A DNA stretch of 36,822 nucleotides from Rhizobium sp. ASV20 (GCF_016429015.1 NZ_JAELTU010000064.1:1-36822); one strand, 5' to 3'. Numbered from the stretch's first letter, positions 1-7,971 are shown. Program-made: numbers and translations. Notes: generated by a model from the sequence alone, not told the origin.

Positions 1-2
1 TT

Positions 3-278
3 TGTGAACTGCACGAAAGGATGCGAGCTGTTGGCTTAACAGAAAAAGGCTCGTTCGAACTTCCACTCACACAATCAGAATTGAGTGACACTATGGGATT
101 GTCAGTTGTGCACGCGAATAGAAGTTTGAAGGAACTGCGAGACGCAGGGTTGGTAATCCTTGATAAGGAACGTATCGTGATCCCGAATATTCTACGCTTG
201 GAGGAATACGCCGGCTTTGATCCCAGCTATCTGCACCTGGGATGGCTACAGCATGAGTTATATAGCGCGGGAAAATGA
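3..278 (+). CDS. Crp/Fnr-family regulator, C-terminal part (cut by window edge)
   Basis: The reading frame is open from the left edge (residues CELHERMRAVGL...) to the stop at 276-278, so this is the 3' part of a longer gene. A Met at 21 is probably internal. The visible 91 residues form the winged helix-turn-helix of Crp/Fnr proteins: 'FELPLTQSELSDTMGLSVVHANRSLKELRDAGLV' matches the pattern of the rhizobial Fnr/FixK-like subfamily, where 'SVVHxNRxLxxLR' is the recognition helix. The cNMP-like sensor domain lies outside the window, so ligand or Fe-S sensing cannot be judged. It converges with the DUF6894 gene, with only 20 nt between the two stops. Confidence 0.8.
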   Translation, partial: CELHERMRAVGLTEKGSFELPLTQSELSDTMGLSVVHANRSLKELRDAGLVILDKERIVIPNILRLEEYAGFDPSYLHLGWLQHELYSAGK

Positions 279-298
279 CCTGCAGATAGACTGGCGAT

Positions 299-529
299 CT
301 AGAGGCCATGTCGATCCACTGAGCAGTTTACGCCGAACACGATGGTGTCGCTTGCATTAGTAACGATCATCTGCCAGGCTTGGCCATTCCATTTTTGTAG
401 ACCGCTGCTTAGCATCTGCCCAGAAGCTCGGATAGCCTCGGCCCGCACCTGGTCCATGTCGGCAAGCTCAATGCCAATATCGTCAAGAATAGCCTTGCCA
501 TTCATAATGTGAAAGAAAAACCGCTCCAT
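299..529 (-). CDS. DUF6894-type small protein
   Basis: A 76-residue protein starting MERFFFHIMNGKAILDDIGIEL and continuing ADMDQVRAEAIRASGQML. The 'RFFFHxxxG...D..GxELxDxxxxRAEAxRxxGxML' layout is that of the DUF6894 family, small proteins frequent in rhizobia with no established function. An ATG further upstream (637) is in frame, but the ATG at 529 has a clear AGGAGG seven bases upstream and gives the standard family N-terminus, so I chose it. No signal peptide or membrane segment is visible. It converges with the Crp/Fnr tail. Confidence 0.7.
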   Translation of the reverse strand: MERFFFHIMNGKAILDDIGIELADMDQVRAEAIRASGQMLSSGLQKWNGQAWQMIVTNASDTIVFGVNCSVDRHGL

Positions 530-706
530 AGCGTTGCCTCCTGTAATTTTCGCGGGAGTGCTCTGCCTCTCATCTATCGGTTGCGAGGAGGATACCGATA
601 ATTGACTATTAAACAGGTTAAGCTGCGTCGTCGCCATTACATATGTTAGGCTGATCCTACCGTTTTGCGGTTAAATGAATTATATCAGGTTACCTGTAGG
701 TGAAAG

Positions 707-736
707 GGCATCGTCAAGTTAACGGAAGTTGGACCT
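707..736 (+). repeat. Stray left-end-like copy of the second IS6 element
   Basis: The 18 bases at 707-724 are identical to 1656-1673, the left end of the second IS6-family element. The resemblance continues for about ten more bases with small gaps. No transposase follows: the next 90 bp are unassigned before the first IS6 element begins at 825. It is probably the remnant of an earlier related insertion. Confidence 0.55.
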
Positions 737-824
737 TGATGTGCGACTAGGGTTACGACCCATTGATTAGAACTGACGGCTGTGAATCAGACGGGCGTAT
801 AGGAGCCTGACTGATGAGTAATTT

Positions 825-1633
825 GGGCGATGTCACGTTGTCTGCAGCTTAACGGTTGGCGGATAACTAGGCGAGGATGAGCTCGCCGACGATCAGTTAC
901 AAGAACCACCGCTTTCCGCCGCAGATCATCGCCCATGCGGTATGGCTGTACCTCCGGTTTCCGTTGAGCCTGCGGTTGGTCGAGGAAATGCTGTTGGAGC
1001 GAGGTATTGTCGTATCTTACGAAACGATCCGGCGATGGGGCCGCAAATTCGGGGCGGCCTATGCGAAACAGATGCGCCGAAAGAAGCCTTCGCGTAAAGA
1101 TATCTGGCATCTGGACGAGGTCGTGATTGCCATCGGCGGCCGGAAACATTGGCTTTGGCGCGCCGTTGATCAGGACGGCTATGTTCTCGACGAGATCGTT
1201 CAGGGCCGCCGCGATACCAAGGCTGCCAGGCGATTGCTGGTGAGGCTGCTGAAGAAGCAGGGCCTGCCGCCCAAGCGCATCGTCACCGACAAACTGCGCT
1301 CTTACGGAGCAGCAAGGCGGGATGTCATGCGCGGCGTCGAACATCGCTCTCACAAGGGCCTGAACAATCGCGCGGAGACTTCACACGTGCCGCTTCGAAA
1401 ACGAGAGCGAATAATGCAAGGCTTCCGATCCGCCGGCGGCTTGCAACGTTTCATCTCGGTCTTCTCAGCGGTCAGAAATCTCTTCGTGCCGCCACATCAG
1501 AAACGCTCAGCCCTGGCCACCCACATTCATCGCATCCGCGCAATGGCGCATTGGAACGTCGTGACCGGCGCAACTGCATAAATTCATCGGCAAACGCCTT
1601 ATCGGGGATTAAGCGAACAACGTGACATCGCCC
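825..1633 (+). mobile_element. IS6-family insertion sequence, complete, 17-bp perfect terminal inverted repeats
   Basis: Perfect 17-bp inverted repeats (GGGCGATGTCACGTTGT at 825-841 and its reverse complement at 1617-1633) enclose 809 bp with a single transposase gene. Size and organisation fit the IS6 family. The 8-bp flanks (817-824 and 1634-1641) do not match, so no target duplication remains. That suggests rearrangement or co-integrate resolution after insertion. Only 22 bp separate it from the next IS6 element. Confidence 0.85.
877..1581 (+). CDS. IS6-family transposase (first copy)
   Basis: A 234-residue DDE transposase of the IS6 (IS26-like) family. The N-terminal part 'HRFPPQIIAHAVWLYLRFPLSLRLVEEMLLERGIVVSYETIRRW' is the family's helix-turn-helix region. 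Catalytic acidic residues are seen in WHLDE (about residue 84), VTDKLRSY (about 143) and NRAET (about 178). The last motif is NRAETSH rather than the usual NRAENSH, with the catalytic Glu kept. The length is normal and the frame intact, and the gene fills its element, so it may be active. Confidence 0.88.
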   Translation: MSSPTISYKNHRFPPQIIAHAVWLYLRFPLSLRLVEEMLLERGIVVSYETIRRWGRKFGAAYAKQMRRKKPSRKDIWHLDEVVIAIGGRKHWLWRAVDQDGYVLDEIVQGRRDTKAARRLLVRLLKKQGLPPKRIVTDKLRSYGAARRDVMRGVEHRSHKGLNNRAETSHVPLRKRERIMQGFRSAGGLQRFISVFSAVRNLFVPPHQKRSALATHIHRIRAMAHWNVVTGATA

Positions 1634-1655
1634 ACAGCTCTAATCCTGGCCAAAC

Positions 1656-2463
1656 GGCATCGTCAAGTTAACGAAGCTTGGACTTGAATTTGGGATGCTC
1701 GGCCATGACAGACCGAGATCCTCTTTACCGCCGCCATCGTTTCCCCGCCGACATCATCGCCGATGCGGTGTGGCTGTATTTCCGGTTTCCGCTCAGCCTG
1801 CGGATGGTCGAGGACATGCTGGCGGCGCGAGGGATTATCGTTTCGCATCAAACAATCCGGCTATGGGCAGAGAAATTCGGACGAACCTTTGCCAACCAGA
1901 TCCGTCAACGTTCGCGCGGCCGGCTCGGTGATAAATGGCATCTCGACGAGGCCGTCGTTTCGATCGGCGGCAAAAAGCACTGGCTGTGGCGGGCGGTTGA
2001 TCAGGATGGTTTCGTTCTGGAGGTTCTGGTGCAAAGCCGCCGCAATGCCAAGGCAGCCAAACGCCTGATGCGCAGGCTGCTGAAGGGCCAAGGCCGCGCG
2101 CCGCGCGTGATGGTTACCGACAAGCTCCGATCCTATGACGCCGCAAAACGAGAGATCATGCCCAGCGTCGAGCACCGTTCCCACAAGGGCCTCAACAATC
2201 GGGCGGAGAACTCCTATCAACCAATCCGACGACGTGAGCGGATCATGAAACGCTTCAAGTCACGGCGACAGGTGCAATGCTTCGTCTCCATTCACGATCC
2301 GATTGCGAACCTCTTCCACATACCCCGCCACGACATCTCCGCCGGCCACCATCGCGAACTGCGCGCCGCCGCGATGGATCAATGGGCGAAAATCGCCCGG
2401 GTATGATCGGTCCGAAGAAACCCAGCATCTCAACTTGTCTCGTGACGTTAAGTTTACGATGCC
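1656..2463 (+). mobile_element. Second IS6-family insertion sequence, next to a truncated istB
   Basis: The left end at 1656-1673 and the right end (reverse complement, ending at 2463) match at about 16 of 18 positions, defining an element of about 808 bp with one transposase gene. The right end abuts the coding sequence of an IS21 helper gene that lacks its 5' part. Flanking octamers GGCCAAAC (1648-1655) and GGCCAGAG (2464-2471) agree at 6 of 8 positions, which could be a decayed target duplication or chance. The ends are unlike those of the first IS6 element, so these are two different ISs. Confidence 0.75.
1705..2406 (+). CDS. IS6-family transposase (second copy)
   Basis: A 233-residue protein from the ATG at 1705 (MTDRDPLYRRHRFPADIIADAVWLYFRFPLSLRMVEDML...). 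It has the IS6-family HTH region and DDE catalytic motifs WHLDE, VTDKLRSY and NRAEN. It is clearly paralogous to the first transposase but divergent throughout, so the two copies did not arise by recent duplication. An in-frame upstream start at 1678 would add nine residues that do not look like the family N-terminus. The frame is intact. Confidence 0.88.
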   Translation: MTDRDPLYRRHRFPADIIADAVWLYFRFPLSLRMVEDMLAARGIIVSHQTIRLWAEKFGRTFANQIRQRSRGRLGDKWHLDEAVVSIGGKKHWLWRAVDQDGFVLEVLVQSRRNAKAAKRLMRRLLKGQGRAPRVMVTDKLRSYDAAKREIMPSVEHRSHKGLNNRAENSYQPIRRRERIMKRFKSRRQVQCFVSIHDPIANLFHIPRHDISAGHHRELRAAAMDQWAKIARV

Positions 2464-2797
2464 GGCCAGAGGCAAGGCTGGCCAGATCGCCGAGACGCTG
2501 GTCCGTCTCGATCTGCTGATCCTGGATGAACTCGGATACCTTCCCTTTAGTGCGTCAGGCGGAGCACTGCTCTTCCATCTGTTGAGCAAGCTTTATGAGC
2601 GCACCAGCGTGATCATCACAACCAACCTCAGCTTCAGCGAATGGGCAACCGTCTTCGGCGACGCCAAGATGACCACCGCTCTGCTCGATCGTCTGACCCA
2701 CCGTTGCCACATCCTGGAAACAGGAAACGACAGCTTCCGCTTCAAGGCCAGCTCGGCCGCTGCGGCACAAAAGAGGGGAGAAAAGCCAATCCCTTGA
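2464..2797 (+). pseudogene. IS21-family helper ATPase (istB), 5'-truncated
   Basis: From the right end of the IS6 element to the stop at 2797 the frame reads as the C-terminal half of IstB, the AAA+ transposition helper of IS21 elements. Walker B and sensor segments are visible: 'LLILDELGYLPFSASGGALLFHLLSKLYERTSVIITTNLSFSEW' and 'TALLDRLTHRCHILETGNDSFRF'. The N-terminal domain and Walker A are missing, presumably lost with the IS6 insertion. The upstream frame through 2303 belongs to IS6 DNA. No istA is present, so the IS21 copy is dead. Confidence 0.8.
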
Positions 2798-2829
2798 CCA
2801 AACCCTGATCAGAAAACCATACTCAGAGG

Positions 2830-2900
2830 TGGCTCACTTCTCGGTGGAAAAACCGGCTCAGTTCCGCGTGGAAACCAACACGCGGCTCACTTCTCACGCG
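2830..2900. repeat. IS21-type right-end multiple repeats
   Basis: Three related units of about 20 bp sit 33 bases after the istB stop: 2830-2851 (TGGCTCACTTCTCGGTGG...), 2854-2875 (CGGCTCAGTTCCGCGTGG...) and 2883-2900 (CGGCTCACTTCTCACGCG). Sub-terminal multiple repeats of this sort are typical of IS21 ends and mark the right boundary of the broken element. The rest of 2798-3070 shows no gene. Confidence 0.6.
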
Positions 2901-3070
2901 TTTTCCTGCGACTTGTTGGAGAAAATCCCAAATCCTGGCGTCTTAAAGTCCTCAATTAAGGGTAGCATCGGATAGCGGCCGCTTGTTTGGCAGCTGGCAA
3001 AGTCTCGCGCCCATGTGAGCCAGGACCGCCGAGACGATCCTGGCCGCTGATTGGTTGTTCAATGACGTGT

Positions 3071-3817
3071 CTAGCGTAGGCCGCCACCAGCCAGAATGAT
3101 CTCACCGGTCAGCCAACGAGCATCGTCCGAGGCCACGAAGGCCACGAGGTCGGCGATATCCTGAGGCTGGCCAAGTCGGCCGAGAGGGGTCTGGGCGATG
3201 ATGCCGGCCTCGAACTCAGAAGCAATCATGCCGGCCGAGCGGGTACCTTCTGTCTCCGTCAGGCTCGGGTTCACCGAGTTGACGCGGATCTTGCGGGGCC
3301 CGAGCTCCTTAGCCAGAACGCCGGTGACGACATCGACCGCGCCCTTAGTCGCCGTGTAGACTGCCGTCTGCGGCGGCGTGATAGCGGTAACGCCAGAGCC
3401 GATGTTGATAACACTGCCGCCTTCGCCAAGATGTTCTGCAGCCGCCTTGGTCACCAGGAGCAAGCCCAGCACGTTGATGTCGAACATCTTGTGGAACTGC
3501 GCTTCGTTGACTGTTTCCAACGGACCGAACTCATAGACGCCCGAGTTGTTCACCAGGATGTCGAGACGGCCGTAGTTGGCGATGGCAGCGTCGACGATTG
3601 CCTTGGCCTCCGCAGCCTTGGAAACGTCGCCCTGGACCGCAACGGCCTTTCCGCCGGCGCTGTTGATCGCTTCAACCACTGCATCAGCGCCGGATTTGCT
3701 GGAGGCGTAGTTAACGACGACAGCGGCGCCGTTTGCGGCCAGAGTCTTGGCAATGGCCGCGCCGATGCCCTTGGAGGCGCCGGTGACGACGGCCACCTTG
3801 TTTGTAAGCTTAGACAT
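3071..3817 (-). CDS. Short-chain dehydrogenase/reductase (SDR) A
   Basis: A 248-residue classical SDR. Visible are the cofactor glycine motif TGASKGIG (12-19), NNSG (90-93, a variant of NNAG), Ser near 139-141 and the catalytic YxxxK at Tyr154/Lys158. 'VVVNYASSKSG' after beta-2 suggests an NADP(H)-type site, as in 3-oxoacyl-ACP-reductase-like SDRs. The true substrate cannot be read. The start at 3817 has GGAGA about eight bases upstream. It is the last gene of a leftward five-gene operon, 26 nt after the DUF427 gene, and shares its fold with two other SDRs in the operon, though the sequences are clearly diverged. Confidence 0.85.
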   Translation of the reverse strand: MSKLTNKVAVVTGASKGIGAAIAKTLAANGAAVVVNYASSKSGADAVVEAINSAGGKAVAVQGDVSKAAEAKAIVDAAIANYGRLDILVNNSGVYEFGPLETVNEAQFHKMFDINVLGLLLVTKAAAEHLGEGGSVINIGSGVTAITPPQTAVYTATKGAVDVVTGVLAKELGPRKIRVNSVNPSLTETEGTRSAGMIASEFEAGIIAQTPLGRLGQPQDIADLVAFVASDDARWLTGEIILAGGGLR

Positions 3818-3843
3818 GATGAAGTCTCCGTTGATGACGCCGT

Positions 3844-4224
3844 TCAGGCGTCGTGTTGCTCGATCGCGTCAATGCGATCGGGATAGAAAGCGAGGTGATC
3901 TTTGATCTCGGCCACGGCGTCGAAAGGCGCTTCGTAGGTCCAGATCGCATCGACCGACCGCTCGCCACCGGCCGGAATGTTGAAGTAGGCGGCCTCGCCC
4001 TTGTAGGGGCAGTAGGTCGTCGTATCGGAGCGCGTCAGGGCCGCCATATCGACGTCCTTGCGCGGGATGTACTGCACGGGCGGGTAGCCAGCTTCGTAGA
4101 GGGTGAGTGCCGCGCGGGTGTCCGCAATCACGCGTCCATCGAGAGTGACGATCACACGACCGGGGTTCGGCTCGATAGTGATCGGGTGGTTAGGGCCTGG
4201 GATCTTGACGACACGTTTGGTCAT
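3844..4224 (-). CDS. DUF427 domain protein
   Basis: A 126-residue protein with the DUF427 pattern: 'ITIEPNPGRVIVTLDGRVIADTRAALTLYEAGYPPVQYIPRKDVDM', then 'TTTYCPYKGEAAYFNI' and 'AIWTYEAPFDAVAEIKDHLAFYPDRID'. DUF427 proteins are small soluble beta-fold proteins of unsettled function, often found near oxidoreductases. The ATG at 4224 has AGGAGACC immediately upstream. It lies 26 nt from both flanking SDR genes and so is almost certainly cotranscribed with them. Confidence 0.85.
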   Translation of the reverse strand: MTKRVVKIPGPNHPITIEPNPGRVIVTLDGRVIADTRAALTLYEAGYPPVQYIPRKDVDMAALTRSDTTTYCPYKGEAAYFNIPAGGERSVDAIWTYEAPFDAVAEIKDHLAFYPDRIDAIEQHDA

Positions 4225-4250
4225 GGTGGTCTCCTATTCAGACTGGGTGG

Positions 4251-4997
4251 TCAGAGCTTTGAGCCGCCGTCCACCCTCAGGGTGTCGCCCGACACCCAGC
4301 GCGCAGCGTCAGAGGCCAGAAAGGCAATGGCGCCAGCGATGTCATCGGGTTGGGCGACGCGCTTCAGCGCCTGCATACCGAGGGTGAAATCGCGACCGGC
4401 GTCGGTTTTGGCGAAGCTCGACATGTCGGTTTCCACCACCCCGGGGGCAACGGCGTTTACCCGAATTCCCCTTGGCCCGAGGACCTGGGCGAAGTGCTTG
4501 ACGAGGGTGTCGATCGCGCCTTTGGTCGCGGCATAGGCCGACAGATTCCCTACCGCTGCGTGGGCCGCGAGCGACGAGATGAAAATGACACTGGAGCCTT
4601 CATTCAGGATCGGCAGCAACTGCTGGACCAGGAAGAACGGCGCGCGGACATTGACGACGAAAAGCTCATCAAAATCCTCGACCGTCGTTTCCTCGATCGT
4701 TGCGGCCCTGGAGATGCCGGCGTTGGCGACCAGGATGTCGAGACGGGCGCCAACGACATCCCGCACTTTGGCGGCTAGCTTATGCACTCCCTGGGGATCG
4801 GACAGATCGGCCCCCACGGCCTCGGCTCGACCACCTGCTGCTTTGATCTGATCGACGACCGATCGCGCTTCGCCTGCCTTGCGGCCGTAGTGAACAAGAA
4901 CTTGAGCGCCTGCCTTGGCGAGCGCGATGGCGGCTGCGCGCCCAATGCCGCGCGAGGCGCCGGTCACGAGCGCGGTCTTTCCGCTGCACGGTGTCAT
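4251..4997 (-). CDS. Short-chain dehydrogenase/reductase (SDR) B
   Basis: A 248-residue classical SDR with TGASRGIG (12-19), NAG (92-94), 'VIFISS' with the catalytic Ser near 141-142, and YxxxK at Tyr155/Lys159. The N-terminal 'VLVHYGRK' suggests NADP(H) preference. The C-terminus 'ASDAARWVSGDTLRVDGGSKL' is the usual FabG-like end. The ATG at 4997 has only a weak ribosome-binding site (AGAAAG). The gene lies 82 nt downstream of the hydrolase gene, the widest gap in this operon. Confidence 0.85.
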   Translation of the reverse strand: MTPCSGKTALVTGASRGIGRAAAIALAKAGAQVLVHYGRKAGEARSVVDQIKAAGGRAEAVGADLSDPQGVHKLAAKVRDVVGARLDILVANAGISRAATIEETTVEDFDELFVVNVRAPFFLVQQLLPILNEGSSVIFISSLAAHAAVGNLSAYAATKGAIDTLVKHFAQVLGPRGIRVNAVAPGVVETDMSSFAKTDAGRDFTLGMQALKRVAQPDDIAGAIAFLASDAARWVSGDTLRVDGGSKL

Positions 4998-5079
4998 GAT
5001 TGATCTTTCTGTGGGAGGGTTGGAAGGGGCCGACCGGAGGCGTCAGGCGCCACCGATCGGCTCTACATGCTGGTGCACG

Positions 5080-5916
5080 TCAGGCGTTCAGGAACATGTT
5101 CGTGTGCGCGACGAACAGCTCGGGATACTGATTCTGTGGACCGTGGCTGGAGTCCGGATAGACGATGAGCTGCGCGTTCGGCATATGCTGCTGCAGCGTG
5201 TACCCGTTGATCGTCGGAATGATCAGGTCGTTGCTGCCATCGACCACGAGCGTTGGCTGGTGGATGTCGGCAAGGTAATCCCAGACCCCGTCACTCTTCT
5301 CGTTTGAGGCGACGATCGCCGCGTATTGCGCGGTGGCCGACTCCTCACGAACTTCGGGGCTGCGATCCTTCCGGCGATGCTTGCGCTCAAGGTACTTCAG
5401 TCCAGCGGCGTGGCCCTTCTCGTTCGGCAGAAAATGTGCGGCAATCCAGAGGTGCTCCGGTGGATCGTAGGTCGCCGAGAAAATCTCACCTGCCTTGCTG
5501 GCGGCGGTATCGGCGCCACGCGGGCCGGTTCCCACCAGGACGAGTTTGCGCACCAGATCGGGTGCCTGTACGGCGATCTCCTGGGCGACCTTGCCGCCGA
5601 CGGAATAGCCAAAAACATCGACCTCGGTCAGTCCAAGCGCCTTGATGAAGGCAACGGCGTCCGTTGCCATGCCGGGGATGGTCGAAGGCGTCACTCCGGA
5701 GCTGGCGCCGATGCCAGCGTTATCGAACAGGATCACTTCGCGTTCCTGTGCCAGCCCGTCGGTCACGGCCGGGTCCCAATGGTCCATGGTGCCACGGAAA
5801 TGGATGTTCATGACAACAGGAACACCGCCGGTCTTGCCAAAGCGGCGATAGGCGAAGCGGATTCCGTTGGCCTCGACGAACTGGGTCGGGACCGTATCAT
5901 GCGTATGGGTAGTCAT
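5080..5916 (-). CDS. Alpha/beta hydrolase
   Basis: A 278-residue alpha/beta-hydrolase-fold protein. The nucleophile elbow GYSVGG places the Ser at about residue 105, Asp230 (VDGSNDLIIP) is the likely acid, and His258 (SSHGPQNQ) completes the triad. The oxyanion-hole strand is 'VVMNIHFRGTMDHWDP', an HF-R-G variant of the usual HGxP/HG. It has no signal peptide. Such proteins include esterases, C-C hydrolases and haloperoxidase-like enzymes; the substrate is not deducible. A clear AAGGAG lies just upstream of the ATG at 5916. Placement among three SDRs suggests a shared carbonyl/ester conversion route. Confidence 0.85.
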   Translation of the reverse strand: MTTHTHDTVPTQFVEANGIRFAYRRFGKTGGVPVVMNIHFRGTMDHWDPAVTDGLAQEREVILFDNAGIGASSGVTPSTIPGMATDAVAFIKALGLTEVDVFGYSVGGKVAQEIAVQAPDLVRKLVLVGTGPRGADTAASKAGEIFSATYDPPEHLWIAAHFLPNEKGHAAGLKYLERKHRRKDRSPEVREESATAQYAAIVASNEKSDGVWDYLADIHQPTLVVDGSNDLIIPTINGYTLQQHMPNAQLIVYPDSSHGPQNQYPELFVAHTNMFLNA

Positions 5917-5942
5917 GGCAAATCTCCTTGTTCGGATAGCGA

Positions 5943-6689
5943 TCAGCTTGCGGTCCTGCCGCCGTTGACGTTGATGATCTGGCCGGTGATGAATGAGGCT
6001 TTGCGGGAGGCCAGGTAGAGAATGGCGTCTGCAACCTCCTCGGGCTGCCCGGCGCGGCGCAGCGGGATCGAGGCAAGAAGCCCGACCTTGCGGTCCGGTG
6101 AGCCGGTGAAGCGATCAAGCATTCCGGTCTCGACCGGTCCGGGCGCCACCGCGTTGACGCGGACACCGAAAGCGGCGGCTTCCAGGGCGCCTGATTTGGT
6201 CAGGCCTTCGACAGCATGCTTGCTGGCGACGTAGAGCGAGGCGTTCGGAGCGCCGCGGCTGCCCATCGTCGAAGAGATGTTGACGATGCTGCCGGAGCCC
6301 TGCGGCTGCATGACGCGCAACTCATGCTTCATGCAGAGCAAGACGCCGAGAACGTTCGTTTCGAAGGTCGCCGCGTAAGCCTCAGGCGTCTGATCGACGA
6401 TCGGGGCCGGCGTGCCTTCCGTTCCGGCATTGTTGACCGCGACATCGAGGCGGCCGAAATGGGCGACAGTTTCCGCGATCAAAGCCTGAACGTCGCGCTC
6501 GTCGCGGACATCTGCCTTGATGAAGCCGGCATCCGCGCCGAGGGCACGAAGTTCGCTCTCCAATGCCGCACCGGTCTGACCGTTGCGGCCGGAGACAACG
6601 ACCTTGTAGCCTTCTTTCGCCGCAGCCAGGGCAGTAGCACGGCCGATGCCGGCGAGTGCGCCCGTGATCAGGATAACGTTGTTGTCCAT
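5943..6689 (-). CDS. Short-chain dehydrogenase/reductase (SDR) C
   Basis: A 248-residue classical SDR that is first in the leftward operon. From ATG 6689 it carries TGALAGIG (9-16), NNAG (86-89), Ser at about 139-140 and YxxxK at Tyr153/Lys157. The residues after beta-2, 'VVVSGRNGQTG', with Arg, suggest NADP(H). A TTG six bases upstream (6695) is in frame, but the ATG has AAGGAG at proper spacing, so I used the ATG. Its upstream region is shared with the divergent LysR gene, whose product likely controls this operon. Confidence 0.85.
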   Translation of the reverse strand: MDNNVILITGALAGIGRATALAAAKEGYKVVVSGRNGQTGAALESELRALGADAGFIKADVRDERDVQALIAETVAHFGRLDVAVNNAGTEGTPAPIVDQTPEAYAATFETNVLGVLLCMKHELRVMQPQGSGSIVNISSTMGSRGAPNASLYVASKHAVEGLTKSGALEAAAFGVRVNAVAPGPVETGMLDRFTGSPDRKVGLLASIPLRRAGQPEEVADAILYLASRKASFITGQIINVNGGRTAS

Positions 6690-6826
6690 TGCCAACTCTC
6701 CTTAGCCCCTTCAAATCAGGCCTCAATCATTGCGTTGGTGTGGCTTCGGGCTTCTGCTTGGGCCGGACCGGCGCTGTTCGTTGGCAGAATAGTTATGCCT
6801 TCATTGCTTCCGGGAGAAAGACTTTG

Positions 6827-6857
6827 TATGGTCGGTTCCCATATCTGTGAGGTATGG
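6827..6857. promoter_or_regulatory. Candidate LysR operator between SDR operon and lysR
   Basis: TATGG (6827-6831), seven bases, CCATA (6839-6843), nine bases, then TATGG (6853-6857). The first pair forms a dyad that includes the T-N11-A form typical of LysR-type regulator boxes. The third half-site abuts the lysR start. The location in the divergent 6690-6864 gap fits autoregulation plus control of the SDR operon. No convincing -35/-10 pair was assigned. Confidence 0.4.
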
Positions 6858-6864
6858 GGTATTA

Positions 6865-7773
6865 ATGGAGCTGCGGCATCTTCGCTATTTTATCGCCGTC
6901 GCCGAGGAGGGCAGCGTCACGCTTGCTGCCGAAAAGCGGCTTCACACGGCGCAGCCCTCTCTCAGCCGACAGCTTCGGGATTTAGAGGTCGAGGTTGGTG
7001 CGCCGCTCTTTAGCCGAAGCGCACGGGGTGTAGACCTGACGGACGCGGGACGGGCATTTCTTACCCACGCCCGCATTTCGGTCAGCGAGGCGAGCGAGGC
7101 GGTTCAGGCCGCACGTCGTGCCGCGCGGCCGGCGAAGGCCGTATTTTCCGTTGGTTTTCTGACCGGCCAGGAGGTTGACTGGCTTCCCCACGTCACCCGC
7201 ATTCTCAGAGCCGAGCTGCCAATGATCGAGTTCAAAGTGACGAGCATGTACTCGCCGGATCTCGCCGAGGCGGTGCAGAGTGGCGAGATCGATCTCGGTT
7301 TCCTGCGCATCGAGGCCAAGCCCGATGTGACCTACGATGTAATCGCTAAAGAACCGATCGTCGTCATTCTGCCGAGCGATCACCCTCTGGCGGAAGGGAA
7401 GGAAATTGATCCGAAAGCGCTTGAGGGCGAAACGCTCATTGGCTTCTCCGATATCGCGATTGTGCTACGAACGGTCGTCGAGGGCTATCTGCTGGAACAG
7501 GGCGTTAATATCACCCCGAGCCATCGCGTCGAAAACTTCTCGACAGTGTTGTCGCTAGTTTCTTCGCTTCGGGGAGTTGCGCTCATGCCAGCCTATGTCG
7601 AAGCGCTACTTCCTTGGTCCGTGGTGAGCCGTCCGCTAAAGGGCGATCCGCTGACCATCGATCTGGCGGTGGGGTTTCGATCCGACAACACTTCGCCCGT
7701 GCTGAAAACCTTCCTGGCCGGGCTCGATCAGCTTATTGCTGCAGGGCCGGCAGGAACGCGGCAGGTTCGGTGA
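6865..7773 (+). CDS. LysR-type transcriptional regulator, divergent from SDR operon
   Basis: A 302-residue LysR-type regulator. The N-terminus MELRHLRYFIAVAEEGSVTLAAEKRLHTAQPSLSRQLRDLE is the family's winged HTH (about 1-60). The rest is the periplasmic-binding-like effector domain (about 90-290). I chose ATG 6865 because MELRHLRYF is the standard start; an in-frame GTG at 6847 would add six residues. Divergent orientation to the five-gene SDR/hydrolase operon makes it the likely regulator of that operon. 'PSDHPLAEGKEIDPKALEGETLIGF' is usual for LysR regulators of aromatic or xenobiotic catabolism, but the effector is unknown. Confidence 0.88.
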   Translation: MELRHLRYFIAVAEEGSVTLAAEKRLHTAQPSLSRQLRDLEVEVGAPLFSRSARGVDLTDAGRAFLTHARISVSEASEAVQAARRAARPAKAVFSVGFLTGQEVDWLPHVTRILRAELPMIEFKVTSMYSPDLAEAVQSGEIDLGFLRIEAKPDVTYDVIAKEPIVVILPSDHPLAEGKEIDPKALEGETLIGFSDIAIVLRTVVEGYLLEQGVNITPSHRVENFSTVLSLVSSLRGVALMPAYVEALLPWSVVSRPLKGDPLTIDLAVGFRSDNTSPVLKTFLAGLDQLIAAGPAGTRQVR

Positions 7774-7879
7774 ACTATTATTTCGAACGTCTCCGCCCCC
7801 CGCTATTGCGTGTCCTGCCGTCGTGCGGTGCTCGTTAGGGTCTAAAATTATCGAATGAAAGTCGTGTACCCATAATTTG

Positions 7880-7905
7880 CCTTGAGGTATCGAACCCATG
7901 ACCCG
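7880..7905 (-). repeat. Degenerate tRNA-3'-end-like direct repeat, copy 1
   Basis: Read on the minus strand, this segment and its flank resemble a tRNA anticodon-loop-to-T-arm stretch (GGGTCATGGGTTCGATACC) in which the T stem no longer pairs. It matches 10564-10591 at about 22 of 26 aligned bases in the same orientation. It lies in the 198-bp gap between the two LysR genes, which otherwise shows nothing recognisable. It is not a functional tRNA. Confidence 0.35.
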
Positions 7906-7971
7906 CAATTATCAGCCCCTGCGTTGATTGAGCCTGTTGGTGTAACGAGATTTTTTCGGTCACTGGTTATC

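Noticed and set aside
2303..2463. N-terminal part of istB upstream of 2464
   Set aside because: The frame is open, but this DNA is the 3' end and right inverted repeat of the second IS6 element and has no IstB features.
7850..7940. A tRNA gene on the minus strand between the two LysR genes
   Set aside because: Only an anticodon-loop-to-T-arm-like stretch is present. The T stem does not pair and no acceptor or D arm could be built, so it is listed only as a degenerate repeat.
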